64,000 bases of DNA from MFD09286-c1 sp963701015 (GTDB taxonomy: Bacteria; Bacteroidota; Bacteroidia; Bacteroidales; DTGW01): NCBI GenBank assembly GCA_963701015.1, contig OY969556.1:1922001-1986000 (forward strand), written 5' to 3'. A program made the position numbers and the translations under genes. This document shows positions 50,589 through 59,661 of this stretch, one piece after another (the stretch's first letter is position 1; every line of letters begins with the position of its first letter). Below the pieces are notes generated by a model that did no database searches, was not told the DNA's origin, and saw only the letters and a list, made by a program, of their open reading frames with translations.

Positions 50589-50633
50589 ACCGGTTTTATA
50601 TTATTTTCAAAGATTATATTCTTTTATAAATAA

Positions 50634-51075
50634 TTATTTCATTATCCCGTTCCTTACAAATTGTCCAAATAAAATTAAAGAATCCCTTAATGTAATATTT
50701 GTAACTTCTGTTTTCTTATTATTTGAAATCATACAGATATAAGTCCAAGTGCCTGTAAGTAATGTTAATTGCTTAAAATCACCATTTATTTGAATTTCAT
50801 TATTCATAGCTTTATCCAATGTCGAAAATGATGATGAATTATTATTATTTAAATCAATAAATAATTGAACAGTTGTATCTCGAAAGCCAATGCTAGTAAC
50901 AATTGCTTTAAGTTCGTTTGTTTTATCTGTTGGATATAATTTAAAGTCTATTTGACCTGCTCCTTGGGTAACATAATGAATTGAATCATAAAATCCTTTA
51001 ACAATATTTGAATCCTTTTTTGCAAGCAAAGAAAATCATCACAAAAAATACTAATGTAATTGAAAGGGTTTTCAT
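50634..51075 (-). pseudogene. Small lipoprotein with a homopolymer frameshift
   Basis: From ATG 51075 the frame reads MKTLSITLVFFVMIFFACKK, a lipoprotein signal, then shifts out at a run of six A (T6 at 51016-51021). The other frame continues as KKDSNIVKGFYDS to NGIMK (about 131 residues). Five A would give one ~146-residue lipoprotein ending at 50634. The mature part is beta-rich, like lipocalin-type heat/stress lipoproteins (LTLLTGTWTYICMISNN), but I cannot assign it. Either sequencing error or phase variation. Confidence 0.72.
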
Positions 51076-51146
51076 TATTTTAGTTTTTTAAATTTATCGG
51101 AAAATATTATACTATATCTTTTAATTTGGTCATCAATCAAACTGGT

Positions 51147-51277
51147 GGCTAACGTTTTCGGCTAAATTACGTGCGGGATTTACTTGTATAATTTGTCAAA
51201 ATATAACCAAATATAATTAAAAAGCATTACATTTGAAAACTTGCTGAAACCCGTATGCACTATACCATGTGTTAGCA
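51147..51277. other. attC site 7
   Basis: GGCTAAC to GTTAGCA. Arms ACGTGCGGGATTT / AAACCCGTATGCAC. The left core GGTGGCTAAC complements GTTAGCCACC at 50582. Confidence 0.8.
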
Positions 51278-51286
51278 CCAAGCAAT

Positions 51287-51679
51287 TTATTTCTTTGTAA
51301 CTATATCTTCGATTATTTTTATCAAGTCTGAAACTGGCTCGAAATAAGGCTTTACTTTATCTTCAGTAAAATCATATAAGTCATCATAATCACCTTTTTG
51401 TCGCCAAGTAAACAACTGAGAATAAATCTTCCCAAAATCTTTGGAAATCAAATTGGATTTTATGAAATGCTCTGTAAATTTTGATTTTGTTCCATTATGA
51501 GTGGTTAATTTAATATCAGAATCTAACAATAAAGCTGTAACTGCATAATAGGAAGCGTAATAAAGTCGATTAATTGTAGAATTCCATTTTTGTTTATCGG
51601 CTAAAATCCTTGCGTCATCTAAAGTATCTTTAGCACGAAACAATCTATATGTAATTAAATCTTCCTTAGTCCCAATCAT
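51287..51679 (-). CDS. HEPN-domain protein (toxin side of HEPN/MNT pair)
   Basis: 130 residues, all-helical HEPN: YRLFRAKDTLDDARILADKQ, STINRLYYASYYAVTALLLD, FGKIYSQLFTWRQKGDYDDL. HEPN proteins are RNases or are modified by MNT partners. Overlaps the nucleotidyltransferase stop by 4 nt. Confidence 0.82.
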   Translation of the reverse strand: MIGTKEDLITYRLFRAKDTLDDARILADKQKWNSTINRLYYASYYAVTALLLDSDIKLTTHNGTKSKFTEHFIKSNLISKDFGKIYSQLFTWRQKGDYDDLYDFTEDKVKPYFEPVSDLIKIIEDIVTKK

Positions 51680-51996
51680 TTTAATCTAACTCCTTCTTTA
51701 TTTATATTTAAAAATAATGGAGAAGCTTTATGATTGGCAGTCCAATCTTGTTTTGAGTATATCAATGGAGAAATTATCTCACCAGTTTCTAACTCAATCT
51801 CATACAAGTTGTCCATGAATTCAGTTTCAAATTCAAAAGTAACTTGAGGTGAATTAAGCAAAATTAATAAATCCCAATCTGAGCTCTTTTTTGCTGTACC
51901 TCTAGCTCGGGAACCATATAAATAAAGTTCTGAATTTGGATCTGTTTGATTAACAATATCAACAATTCTCTTAATTATCAAGTCTTGCTTTTTCAT
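51676..51996 (-). CDS. MNT nucleotidyltransferase antitoxin
   Basis: 106 residues. Polymerase-beta-like core: LYLYGSRARGTAKKSSDWDL (GS motif plus DxD, with Asp in SDWDLLILL) and a third acidic position after ELETGEII. The minimal NTase AMPylates or otherwise neutralises its HEPN partner. Gene order is MNT then HEPN. Confidence 0.85.
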   Translation of the reverse strand: MKKQDLIIKRIVDIVNQTDPNSELYLYGSRARGTAKKSSDWDLLILLNSPQVTFEFETEFMDNLYEIELETGEIISPLIYSKQDWTANHKASPLFLNINKEGVRLK

Positions 51997-52054
51997 ACTA
52001 CAAAGATAATACTAATTGCATAACAATCAATCAAGAAGTGGATTTTTTGCTTGG

Positions 52055-52184
52055 TGCTAACGTTGGTGGTATGGTTTGTTGCCGATTTCGAAGTGCTTCC
52101 TTATCCAGATACACGAAACTTTATTAAGAGCGAAAACCTTGAAACTGGCACTGCAACGGCAATAAACTATACCACGTGTTAGCG
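52055..52184. other. attC site 8 (divergent)
   Basis: TGCTAAC to GTTAGCG. GGTGGTATGGTTTGTTGCCG pairs with CGGCAATAAACTATACCACG. The left core TTGGTGCTAAC complements GTTAGCACCAA at 51271. Confidence 0.8.
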
Positions 52185-52237
52185 GTTCGGCATTTTTTTT
52201 CGTCTATATTTTATCAAGAAATTTAAGAGAATTGCTA

Positions 52238-52699
52238 CTAATTAATTTTCTTAAGAAAATAGGGCTCAAACTTGCGATTATAGCAAGCATTTTCAGTTTC
52301 AAATATACCTTTCTCGAAAGCTTGTTTATGTATCTCAGGAAGCTTTTTATATCTTTTTTCTCTCTTCCTCTCAGCACGTTTTAAAGTTATAAAATCATAA
52401 GTACCGGTTAGCATCATTACAACCTCAATTTTATCACATTTATCTACAAGCTCTATCGTTGTTGGGTCCAGGCCGACATCCATAAATAATATTTTTTTCT
52501 CGGAAACAGGGATGTCAATTTGGAAAAAACCATTTAAATCTGTTCTGCCAACTTCAACACTGTCATTAATCAAAATTGACACTCCTATTAAAATATCAAA
52601 TTGATCAGAAATTACCCTTCCTTTAATTGTTTTATTCTGGGAATAAAGACTACTTGCTAAAACACTGATTACAATAAGGATAATTAATAATTTTTTCAT
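52238..52699 (-). CDS. Secreted carboxypeptidase-regulatory-like domain protein
   Basis: 153 residues from the ATG at 52699 (MKKLLIILIVISVLASSLYS, a signal peptide). A longer in-frame start lies in the adjacent IS30 end and is unlikely. One carboxypeptidase-regulatory-like domain (KGRVISDQFDILIGVSILIN, VGRTDLNGFFQIDIP), then a basic helical tail (KRAERKREKRYKKLPEIHKQ). No barrel or plug. Single gene of its cassette. Confidence 0.75.
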   Translation of the reverse strand: MKKLLIILIVISVLASSLYSQNKTIKGRVISDQFDILIGVSILINDSVEVGRTDLNGFFQIDIPVSEKKILFMDVGLDPTTIELVDKCDKIEVVMMLTGTYDFITLKRAERKREKRYKKLPEIHKQAFEKGIFETENACYNRKFEPYFLKKIN

Positions 52700-52742
52700 T
52701 CCAATTCTATTTTCTTTCAGTTTGTATGTATACGAAGTGATC

Positions 52743-53895
52743 GGTGAATTCAAGGTTCTAACGCAACAGATTTTAAATTTATTAAGTTAATCAAAGATAT
52801 ATTTTTATCTTTTTACTATGCCGATTGAACGGCAAAAAAGAGAAAAATATATCATCCGTATTCCATCTGCATTATCTCCGATGGAGTTTTGTATCCTAAT
52901 ACCTTCCTTGGACGGTTATTTAACTTGTCTTGTACTGCCTTTAATTGATATTCTTCAACCTTATTAAAATCTGTTCCTTTGGGAAAATATCGTCTTATTA
53001 ACCCATTGGTATTTTCATTGGTTCCTCTTTCCCAGGATGAATAGGGGTGGGCAAAATATACCTGCATACCTGTTTGCTTGGTCAATAATTCATGCTGGGC
53101 CATTTCTATCCCATTATCATACGTTAAGGTTTTTCTGTACCTGGCTGAGAGCTTATTTAACTCTTTGGCAAAACATTTACGGACCGTCTCTGAACGCCTG
53201 TCCTTGAGCTTTACTATCTTTGTATATCTCGATTTCCTTTCAACCAAAGTTCCTATGGCGCTATTTTGTTTTACCCCTATCATTAAATCCCCTTCCCAAT
53301 GTCCTATTTCTTTTCTTTCTTCAATGTATTTAGGTCGTTGGTCTATACTCGTTTGGTTCTTTATCCTGATCATTCGCTTTTTTGTCCCTTTTACTGATCT
53401 CCTTCTTGATTTATGATACGTTAAGAGAGAGATCAATTTTAGGTTTAAACTTGCCTGTGGATGCGAATAGATATGCATATAGATAGCCTCGTGTGAAATA
53501 CTCATGATCGGATCATTTGGATATTTATCGCTGATCCTCCCTGATATTTGTTCTGGTGACCAACCTTCCAAGAGTCCTTTATAAACATAAAATCTAAGTT
53601 TACTAAATGTCCCTATCTTATCATTGTTGCGCTTGTTTAAATAATCATCTTTAGCTAACCAATCGGCTAGTTTTGCATCATATCTATCCGATGGTTTTTT
53701 CACCCAGGTATTAATCTCTCGAGTGATGGTTGATCTTGAACGTTTTAGATTAACCGATATATAAGACTTACTCTTTTTCTCACCTAATAATGTTTCAATA
53801 ATTACACGTTCTTGAAAACTTAATCGTCGATACTTTTTCTCTTCCATACAACAAATCTATTTTTTTTGATTTGTTGCGTTGACTTATTGAATTTG
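52743..53895 (-). mobile_element. IS30-family element, copy A
   Basis: 1153 bp, bounded by GGTGAATTCAAGGTTCTAAC on the left and TTGACTTATTGAATTTG on the right. CGCAACA lies in both inverted ends. The right edge is 24 nt before the AAC of attC site 9. Confidence 0.88.
52852..53847 (-). CDS. IS30 transposase (intact)
   Basis: 331 residues. Helix-turn-helix region (LLGEKKSKSYISVNLKRSRS), then the DDE domain (IGHWEGDLMIGVKQNSAIGT, TYDNGIEMAQHELL, TNENTNGLIRRYFP), ending RKVLGYKTPSEIMQMEYG. Full length for IS30. Differs at only a few positions from the copies at 54856 and 57533. Confidence 0.93.
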   Translation of the reverse strand: MEEKKYRRLSFQERVIIETLLGEKKSKSYISVNLKRSRSTITREINTWVKKPSDRYDAKLADWLAKDDYLNKRNNDKIGTFSKLRFYVYKGLLEGWSPEQISGRISDKYPNDPIMSISHEAIYMHIYSHPQASLNLKLISLLTYHKSRRRSVKGTKKRMIRIKNQTSIDQRPKYIEERKEIGHWEGDLMIGVKQNSAIGTLVERKSRYTKIVKLKDRRSETVRKCFAKELNKLSARYRKTLTYDNGIEMAQHELLTKQTGMQVYFAHPYSSWERGTNENTNGLIRRYFPKGTDFNKVEEYQLKAVQDKLNNRPRKVLGYKTPSEIMQMEYG

Positions 53896-53915
53896 GAGGA
53901 GGCTTTTGCCATTAG

Positions 53916-54044
53916 CCCTAACGGCTGGCGCTAACAAACGTAAGGGATTTGGAAGCACTGACTTATCAAACTTGAACGAATTTAATAAAGAATTCAGAGC
54001 TTGAAACCCACTTAAACTCTTATGATTGTTAGCGTTTGTTAGGG
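53916..54044. other. attC site 9 (CGTAAGGG type)
   Basis: CCCTAAC to GTTAGGG. AACAAACGTAAGGGATTT pairs imperfectly with the CTTAAACTCTTATGATTGTTAGC arm. Both cores of this one site are complementary to each other (GCCCTAAC/GTTAGGGC). Confidence 0.75.
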
Positions 54045-54395
54045 CTATGTGGCCTTATTATTATCTATTATTGTATCCAACCAATCTATCAACTCATCTA
54101 AATATTCCACCACAATACTCCAAACTATTTCATAATCAATCCCAAAATAATCATGGACTATCCGATTACGAAATCCTCGTATTCTTTTCCACTCAATCTC
54201 CGGGTTTTTATCTCTAAAATCTGGGTCAATTCGATTTGCGGCTTCTCCGATTATTTCAAAATTCCGAACAACTGCATCAATAGTTTTATCATCCTCTAAA
54301 AATGAATTATAATTAAGGTCTTTTATATAGCGCTTAATCTTTTGAGCAGATTGAAGCATATCATCTAATAACAATAAGGTATCTCGCTTAGACAT
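54045..54395 (-). CDS. HepT-like (DUF86) RNase toxin
   Basis: 116 residues, helical, with the HEPN active-site motif RNRIVHDYFGID (Rx4HxY) near residue 77 and AVVRNFEIIGEAANRIDP. Toxin of a HepT/MntA-type module. The stop (TAG) abuts the attC site 9 core. Overlaps the MNT gene by 8 nt. Confidence 0.88.
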   Translation of the reverse strand: MSKRDTLLLLDDMLQSAQKIKRYIKDLNYNSFLEDDKTIDAVVRNFEIIGEAANRIDPDFRDKNPEIEWKRIRGFRNRIVHDYFGIDYEIVWSIVVEYLDELIDWLDTIIDNNKAT

Positions 54396-54678
54396 ATATC
54401 AAATCTATATCTATTGTCTTTAAATATTTTTCTTTAATCCCATTTTTTGAAACTAAATCCACCTTAAATCCAATAATGTTTTCTAATTCATCTGCTAAAT
54501 CGATAAATCTCACACCAATCTTGCCAGAAAACTCAACAAGAATATCCAAATCACTAGTATCTTTCTGTTCTCTTCGAGAATAAGAGCCAAAAATCGCCAT
54601 GGATTTTAATGGATAATCATGAAATAATCTATTCTTATGATTGCCCAAAGTATTTGTTATATCTTGTAATGTTTTCAT
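54388..54678 (-). CDS. MntA-like nucleotidyltransferase antitoxin
   Basis: 96 residues: MAIFGSYSRREQKDTSDLDI (GSYSR plus DLD) and ENIIGFKVDLVSKNGIKEKY. It matches MntA-type enzymes that AMPylate HepT. Upstream partner of the HepT gene. Confidence 0.87.
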   Translation of the reverse strand: MKTLQDITNTLGNHKNRLFHDYPLKSMAIFGSYSRREQKDTSDLDILVEFSGKIGVRFIDLADELENIIGFKVDLVSKNGIKEKYLKTIDIDLIYV

Positions 54679-54746
54679 AATCCAAAAATACTACTTTTTT
54701 ATTAATCAATGAAATAATCAATTTACTGAATTTTATCATTAGTGGA

Positions 54747-55899
54747 GGTGAATTCAAGGTTCTAACGCAACAGATTTTAAATTTATTAAGTTAATCAAAG
54801 ATATATTTTTATCTTTTTACTATGCCGATTGAACGGCAAAAAAGAGAAAAATATATTATCCGTATTCCATCTGCATTATCTCCGATGGAGTTTTGTATCC
54901 TAATACCTTCCTTGGACGGTTATTTAACTTGTCTTGTACTGCCTTTAATTGATATTCTTCAACCTTATTAAAATCTGTTCCTTTGGGAAAATATCGTCTT
55001 ATTAACCCATTGGTATTTTCATTGGTTCCTCTTTCCCAGGATGAATAGGGGTGGGCAAAATATACCTGCATACCTGTTTGCTTGGTCAATAATTCATGCT
55101 GGGCCATTTCTATCCCATTATCATACGTTAAGGTTTTTCTGTACCTGGCTGAGAGCTTATTTAACTCTTTGGCAAAACATTTACGGACCGTCTCTGAACG
55201 CCTGTCCTTGAGCTTTACTATCTTTGTATATCTCGATTTCCTTTCAACCAAAGTTCCTATGGCGCTATTTTGTTTTACCCCTATCATTAAATCCCCTTCC
55301 CAATGTCCTATTTCTTTTCTTTCTTCAATGTATTTAGGTCGTTGGTCTATACTCGTTTGGTTCTTTATCCTGATCATTCGCTTTTTTGTCCCTTTTACTG
55401 ATCTCCTTCTTGATTTATGATACGTTAAGAGAGAGATCAATTTTAGGTTTAAACTTGCCTGTGGATGCGAATAGATATGCATATAGATAGCCTCGTGTGA
55501 AATACTCATGATCGGATCATTTGGATATTTATCGCTGATCCTCCCTGATATTTGTTCTGGTGACCAACCTTCCAAGAGTCCTTTATAAACATAAAATCTA
55601 AGTTTACTAAATGTCCCTATCTTATTATTGTTGCGCTTGTTTAAATAATCATCTTTAGCTAACCAATCGGCCAGTTTTGCATCATATCTATCCGATGGTT
55701 TTTTCACCCAGGTATTAATCTCTTGAGTGATGGTTGATCTTGAACGTTTTAGCCTAACCGATATATAAGACTTACTCCTTTTCTCACCTAATAATGTTTC
55801 AATAATTACACGTTCTTGAAAACTTAATCGTCGATACTTTTTCTCTTCCATACAACAAATCTATTTTTTTTGATTTGTTGCGTTGACTTATTGAATTTG
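54747..55899 (-). mobile_element. IS30-family element, copy B
   Basis: 1153 bp, the same ends as copy A. The right edge is 24 nt before the AAC of attC site 10. It sits upstream of the MNT gene. Confidence 0.88.
54856..55851 (-). CDS. IS30 transposase (intact)
   Basis: 331 residues. Differs from copy A in a few N-terminal residues (GEKRSKSYISVRLKRSRSTI, TQEINTW, NNNKIG), with all DDE motifs kept. Confidence 0.93.
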   Translation of the reverse strand: MEEKKYRRLSFQERVIIETLLGEKRSKSYISVRLKRSRSTITQEINTWVKKPSDRYDAKLADWLAKDDYLNKRNNNKIGTFSKLRFYVYKGLLEGWSPEQISGRISDKYPNDPIMSISHEAIYMHIYSHPQASLNLKLISLLTYHKSRRRSVKGTKKRMIRIKNQTSIDQRPKYIEERKEIGHWEGDLMIGVKQNSAIGTLVERKSRYTKIVKLKDRRSETVRKCFAKELNKLSARYRKTLTYDNGIEMAQHELLTKQTGMQVYFAHPYSSWERGTNENTNGLIRRYFPKGTDFNKVEEYQLKAVQDKLNNRPRKVLGYKTPSEIMQMEYG

Positions 55900-55919
55900 A
55901 GTATTTTTCATATTATTTC

Positions 55920-56048
55920 TGCCAACGTTCGCGGCTAAGTATAGTGCGGGGTTTGACCGCAGTATAAATCCCGTTGCACAAATATAATTTGAAAGCACTG
56001 AACTTGCAAACCTTCTGAAACCCGCATTATATTTGGCCGATGTTAGGC
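55920..56048. other. attC site 10
   Basis: TGCCAAC to GTTAGGC. Its left half is nearly identical to site 2 (GCGGCTAAGTATAGTGCGGG, GTTTGACCGCAGTATAAATC); its right half is of the AT-type (CCCGCATTATATTTGGCCGA), as in site 4. Confidence 0.82.
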
Positions 56049-56059
56049 GGCGTAGTTTA

Positions 56060-56488
56060 TTATTTTGTTTTGATACCTTCTTCTTTTATCAATGATTTCA
56101 GCAAATCATCAGCAGTAACGGCAAATGATAATTTTGATTTGATTTTTAAAATTGATGCTAATTGAAATGAATCAAGTGTTCTTAATCCTTTTAATCCATA
56201 TTTGAAAACCAAATCTTTGGCAAGTATAATTAAATCAGTATCTAAATCAATAAAAGTATAATTTGCATAATCTTTTTCAAAAGAATCAATTATTGAATTA
56301 GCTTCCTTTTCAGTTAAATCTTTTGTCCGAACCTTTTTCCAAATTGCTGAGGTAAACTCTACTTTTGCAATATCAGAAAGAAAAATCTCACTAATTGAAT
56401 TATCTTCAAGCAATTTATCAAGATAATCTGTACCTATCTCTGCATGATAAAGCTTTATTAAAGAGGATGTGTCGAGAAATATTTTCAT
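56060..56488 (-). CDS. PIN-domain toxin (VapC-like)
   Basis: 142 residues: MKIFLDTSSLIKLYHAEIGT (Asp6), DIAKVEFTSAIWKK (Glu), LRTLDSFQLASILK (Asp) and FAVTADDLLKSLIKEEG. A complete VapC pattern. Overlaps the antitoxin by 4 nt. Confidence 0.9.
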   Translation of the reverse strand: MKIFLDTSSLIKLYHAEIGTDYLDKLLEDNSISEIFLSDIAKVEFTSAIWKKVRTKDLTEKEANSIIDSFEKDYANYTFIDLDTDLIILAKDLVFKYGLKGLRTLDSFQLASILKIKSKLSFAVTADDLLKSLIKEEGIKTK

Positions 56489-56733
56489 AATTCAGCTTTT
56501 CTATCCTCAATTACAGAATCAGACAGCGAACCTTTATATCTTTTTGATTTTTCTCTTGATACCAAAAATGAAAAGTCTTTTGTCGAAAGACGTTTTGATT
56601 TATTTTGCATTTCTTCATCAAGGAAAGTAACAATTACCTTACTTGACTTTCTTGCTTTAATTTTTGTATCAAGTCTCACAACCCCATTTTCATATACACC
56701 ATTTACAGCAATCATATCATTAATTTTTCTCAA
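56485..56733 (-). CDS. VapB-type antitoxin (AF2212-like N-terminus)
   Basis: 82 residues (or 76 from Met7). MIAVNGVYENGVVRLDTKIK and SSKVIVTFLDEE resemble the beta-barrel DNA-binding N-terminus of AF2212/DUF104-type antitoxins. The basic C-terminal part wraps the toxin. Directly upstream of its PIN partner. Confidence 0.82.
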   Translation of the reverse strand: MRKINDMIAVNGVYENGVVRLDTKIKARKSSKVIVTFLDEEMQNKSKRLSTKDFSFLVSREKSKRYKGSLSDSVIEDRKAEL

Positions 56734-56781
56734 AGTTAATTAAAACTGTGAAATGTTACAAACGGCGATCTTCACTATGCC

Positions 56782-56912
56782 GCCTAACGTTCCTCGGCTA
56801 TGTAAAGTGCAGGATTTACTTGCAGAATAAATCCCACTACATAAATATAATTAGAAAGCACTGAACTTGCAAACCCTCTACAACCCGCATTTTATATGAG
56901 CCGATGTTAGGG
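56782..56912. other. attC site 11
   Basis: GCCTAAC to GTTAGGG. AT-type. The left core GCCGCCTAAC complements GTTAGGCGGC at 56042. Confidence 0.82.
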
Positions 56913-56931
56913 CCAGTGTATTTTATTTTGT

Positions 56932-57405
56932 CTATTTTTCATAGTAATAATTTATCATTTTGAATTGACCCCACAATTTTGGTTTTTCAGACTTAAACTT
57001 ATCTATATATTTCTTTAAATCAGAACTATCTTTTATAGGATATAAAAACAACATAATGCTTTCTTTTGGATTTTTATTATGATAAAATACTAAAAATCTA
57101 TCCCCAACTTTTTGTCCAACTTCACCTATAAAATAATCAGCATTTCCATAATTTTGAGTGTACTCTTTGTTTTTAATTATATATTTAAACTTTAAAAATG
57201 TCCCATGAGGAGATACATTTACAATACCACCATTAAATCCCCCATTATGTTCAATAAAAGAAGTAATGGTACCAATCGCATATGTTCCATCAACTTTTAA
57301 AAATGATTGAGATGCTCTATCCATTCTAACACCCAATAGATAAAGCAATATAATCAAACCACCAAATATTAAAGTAGGTTTTAGAATTTTTATAAACCGG
57401 TTCAT
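56932..57405 (-). CDS. Membrane-anchored hypothetical protein (DUF3592-like)
   Basis: 157 residues with one N-terminal membrane helix (about 10-25, LIFGGLIILLYLLGV). A beta-rich soluble domain follows (YAIGTITSFIEHNGGFNGGI, FLKFKYIIKNKEYTQNY, VGDRFLVFYHNKNPKESI), resembling DUF3592-type proteins. No known function. Single gene; IS30 copy C lies 18 bp upstream of its start. Confidence 0.6.
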   Translation of the reverse strand: MNRFIKILKPTLIFGGLIILLYLLGVRMDRASQSFLKVDGTYAIGTITSFIEHNGGFNGGIVNVSPHGTFLKFKYIIKNKEYTQNYGNADYFIGEVGQKVGDRFLVFYHNKNPKESIMLFLYPIKDSSDLKKYIDKFKSEKPKLWGQFKMINYYYEK

Positions 57406-57423
57406 TAATCTAAATTTTAAAAC

Positions 57424-58576
57424 GGTGAATTCAAGGTTCTAACGCAACAGATTTTAAATTTATTAAGTTAATCAAAGATATATTTTTATCTTTTTACTAT
57501 GCCGATTGAACGGCAAAAAAGAGAAAAATATATCATCCGTATTCCATCTGCATTATCTCCGATGGAGTTTTGTATCCTAATACCTTCCTTGGACGGTTAT
57601 TTAACTTGTCTTGTACTGCCTTTAATTGATATTCTTCAACCTTATTAAAATCTGTTCCTTTGGGAAAATATCGTCTTATTAACCCATTGGTATTTTCATT
57701 GGTTCCTCTTTCCCAGGATGAATAGGGGTGGGCAAAATATACCTGCATACCTGTTTGCTTGGTCAATAATTCATGCTGGGCCATTTCTATCCCATTATCA
57801 TACGTTAAGGTTTTTCTGTACCTGGCTGAGAGCTTATTTAACTCTTTGGCAAAACATTTACGGACCGTCTCTGAATGCCTGTCCTTGAGCTTTACTATCT
57901 TTGTATATCTCGATTTCCTTTCAACCAAAGTTCCTATGGCGCTATTTTGTTTTACCCCTATCATTAAATCCCCTTCCCAATGTCCTATTTCTTTTCTTTA
58001 TTCAATGTATTTAGGTCGTTGGTCTATACTCGTTTGGTTCTTTATCCTGATCATTCGTTTTTTTGTCCCTTTTACTGATCTCCTTCTTGATTTATGATAC
58101 GTTAAGAGAGAGATCAATTTTAGGTTTAAACTTGCCTGTGGATGCGAATAGATATGCATATAGATAGCCTCGTGTGAAATACTCATGATCGGATCATTTG
58201 GATATTTATCGCTGATCCTCCCTGATATTTGTTCTGGTGACCAACCTTCCAAGAGTCCTTTATAAACATAAAATCTAAGTTTACTAAATGTCCCTATCTT
58301 ATCATTGTTGCGCTTGTTTAAATAATCATCTTTAGCTAACCAATCGGCTAGTTTTGCATCATATCTATCCGATGGTTTTTTCACCCAGGTATTAATCTCT
58401 CGAGTGATGGTTGATCTTGAACGTTTTAGATTAACCGATATATAAGACTTACTCTTTTTCTCACCTAATAATGTTTCAATAATTACACGTTCTTGAAAAC
58501 TTAATCGTCGATACTTTTTCTCTTCCATACAACAAATCTATTTTTTTTGATTTGTTGCGTTGACTTATTGAATTTG
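57424..58576 (-). mobile_element. IS30-family element, copy C
   Basis: 1153 bp, the same ends as copies A and B. Right edge 24 nt before the AAC of attC site 12. Confidence 0.88.
57533..58528 (-). pseudogene. IS30 transposase with nonsense mutation
   Basis: Same 331-codon gene, but the codon after RPKYIE is TAA where the intact copies have GAA (57995-57997). That splits it into 176- and ~143-residue frames. The rest is almost identical to copy A, so the mutation is recent. Confidence 0.9.
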
Positions 58577-58596
58577 GATCGTCTTTTAAAAATTAC

Positions 58597-58730
58597 AGGT
58601 AACGTTTGGCGCTATGAGCATGTGGCGGGCTTCGGAGCGCTTCACTATCAAACTGCACCAAAACTTGATGCGGGATTGAAAGCTAAATAACCGTATAAAC
58701 CCCGCCATTGCTTATGAGCGCGTGTTGCAC
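58597..58730. other. attC site 12 (GAGCATGTGGCGGG type)
   Basis: AGGTAAC to GTTGCAC. Nearly identical to site 3 through both arms. Confidence 0.82.
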
Positions 58731-58735
58731 GCTGG

Positions 58736-59137
58736 TTATTTATCCTTTATGAATTCATCTATAACGTTTATGAAATCCTTCATCTCCACAAACATCTCAT
58801 TTATCATATCAATATCAAATTCCACATAAGAATCATAATCTCCTTTTGTTCGACGATTATATGCTTTATTAATAATCTTTCCGTATTTGGTATCAATCAA
58901 ACCTTCGTGAATAAAGTTTTTATTAAACCATCCCAACAATTGTAAATGCTTCGAAGTCTCAAAATTATATTTCAATCCCAATGCCAACAAAGCATAAAAC
59001 ATTCCATAATATATCCGATTAATAGCAGCTCTTAATCTATCATGTGAAATTAATAATGAAACATCTGTTTGAGTATCTTTTGCCTCATCCAATCTATATT
59101 GAATTAATTCCAATCTATCTTTATCCTCAATGCTCAT
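58736..59137 (-). CDS. HEPN-domain protein
   Basis: 133 residues: IQYRLDEAKDTQTDVSLLIS, RAAINRIYYGMFYALLALGL, YGKIINKAYNRRTKGDYDSY. A HEPN partner of the upstream MNT gene with a 4-nt overlap. Stop 6 nt from attC site 12. Confidence 0.84.
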   Translation of the reverse strand: MSIEDKDRLELIQYRLDEAKDTQTDVSLLISHDRLRAAINRIYYGMFYALLALGLKYNFETSKHLQLLGWFNKNFIHEGLIDTKYGKIINKAYNRRTKGDYDSYVEFDIDMINEMFVEMKDFINVIDEFIKDK

Positions 59138-59454
59138 GCGTATATCCCATTTTTCAAAGCATTTATAAAGATTGGCTGTTTACCTCTACGAGTCATAAGT
59201 TCATTTGTCGAAAGCAAATGAGCATCAATCATTATATTATATTTTAAATCTATATCATAGCAAATATCAAGTATAGTATCCTCATCTTGTCTTGAATAAT
59301 CCTTATTTAATAATATCAAAATATCGTAATCAGAAAATTCATTTGCTTTATCCTTCGCTTGAGAACCAAACAAAATAACATTTTTAACCGAATCGGAATA
59401 CCTTATCTGTAAACTTGATTTCAAATCACTTAATATCTGTTTGCTATCTGTCAT
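59134..59454 (-). CDS. MNT nucleotidyltransferase antitoxin
   Basis: 106 residues: VILFGSQAKDKANEFSDYDI (GS and DxD), and a third Asp at YDIDLKYNIMIDAHLL. The antitoxin side of the HEPN/MNT cassette. Confidence 0.86.
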   Translation of the reverse strand: MTDSKQILSDLKSSLQIRYSDSVKNVILFGSQAKDKANEFSDYDILILLNKDYSRQDEDTILDICYDIDLKYNIMIDAHLLSTNELMTRRGKQPIFINALKNGIYA

Positions 59455-59518
59455 TTTATAATTTTTGGCTAATTTACAAATTTTCTTCTAAACATGAAAA
59501 TGGCGGTGGTTAACTTGC

Positions 59519-59653
59519 GTGCAACGGTTGGCGCTATGAGCATGTGGCGGGTTACGAAGAGCTTTTTTGTCAAAATATTTGCAATTTTTAATTATATAAA
59601 CTAACTCCGAAAACCATATAACGCCCGCCATTGCTTATGAGCGCGTGTTGGGC
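59519..59653. other. attC site 13
   Basis: GTGCAAC to GTTGGGC. GAGCATGTGGCGGG type with a shortened, AT-rich centre. The left core GCGTGCAAC complements GTTGCACGC at 58724. Confidence 0.8.
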
Positions 59654-59661
59654 GCAGCAAA

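Noticed and set aside
53078..53416. 112-codon plus-strand open frame, repeated at 55082 and 57759
   Set aside because: It is antisense to the IS30 transposase and recurs only because the element does; no start context or domain.
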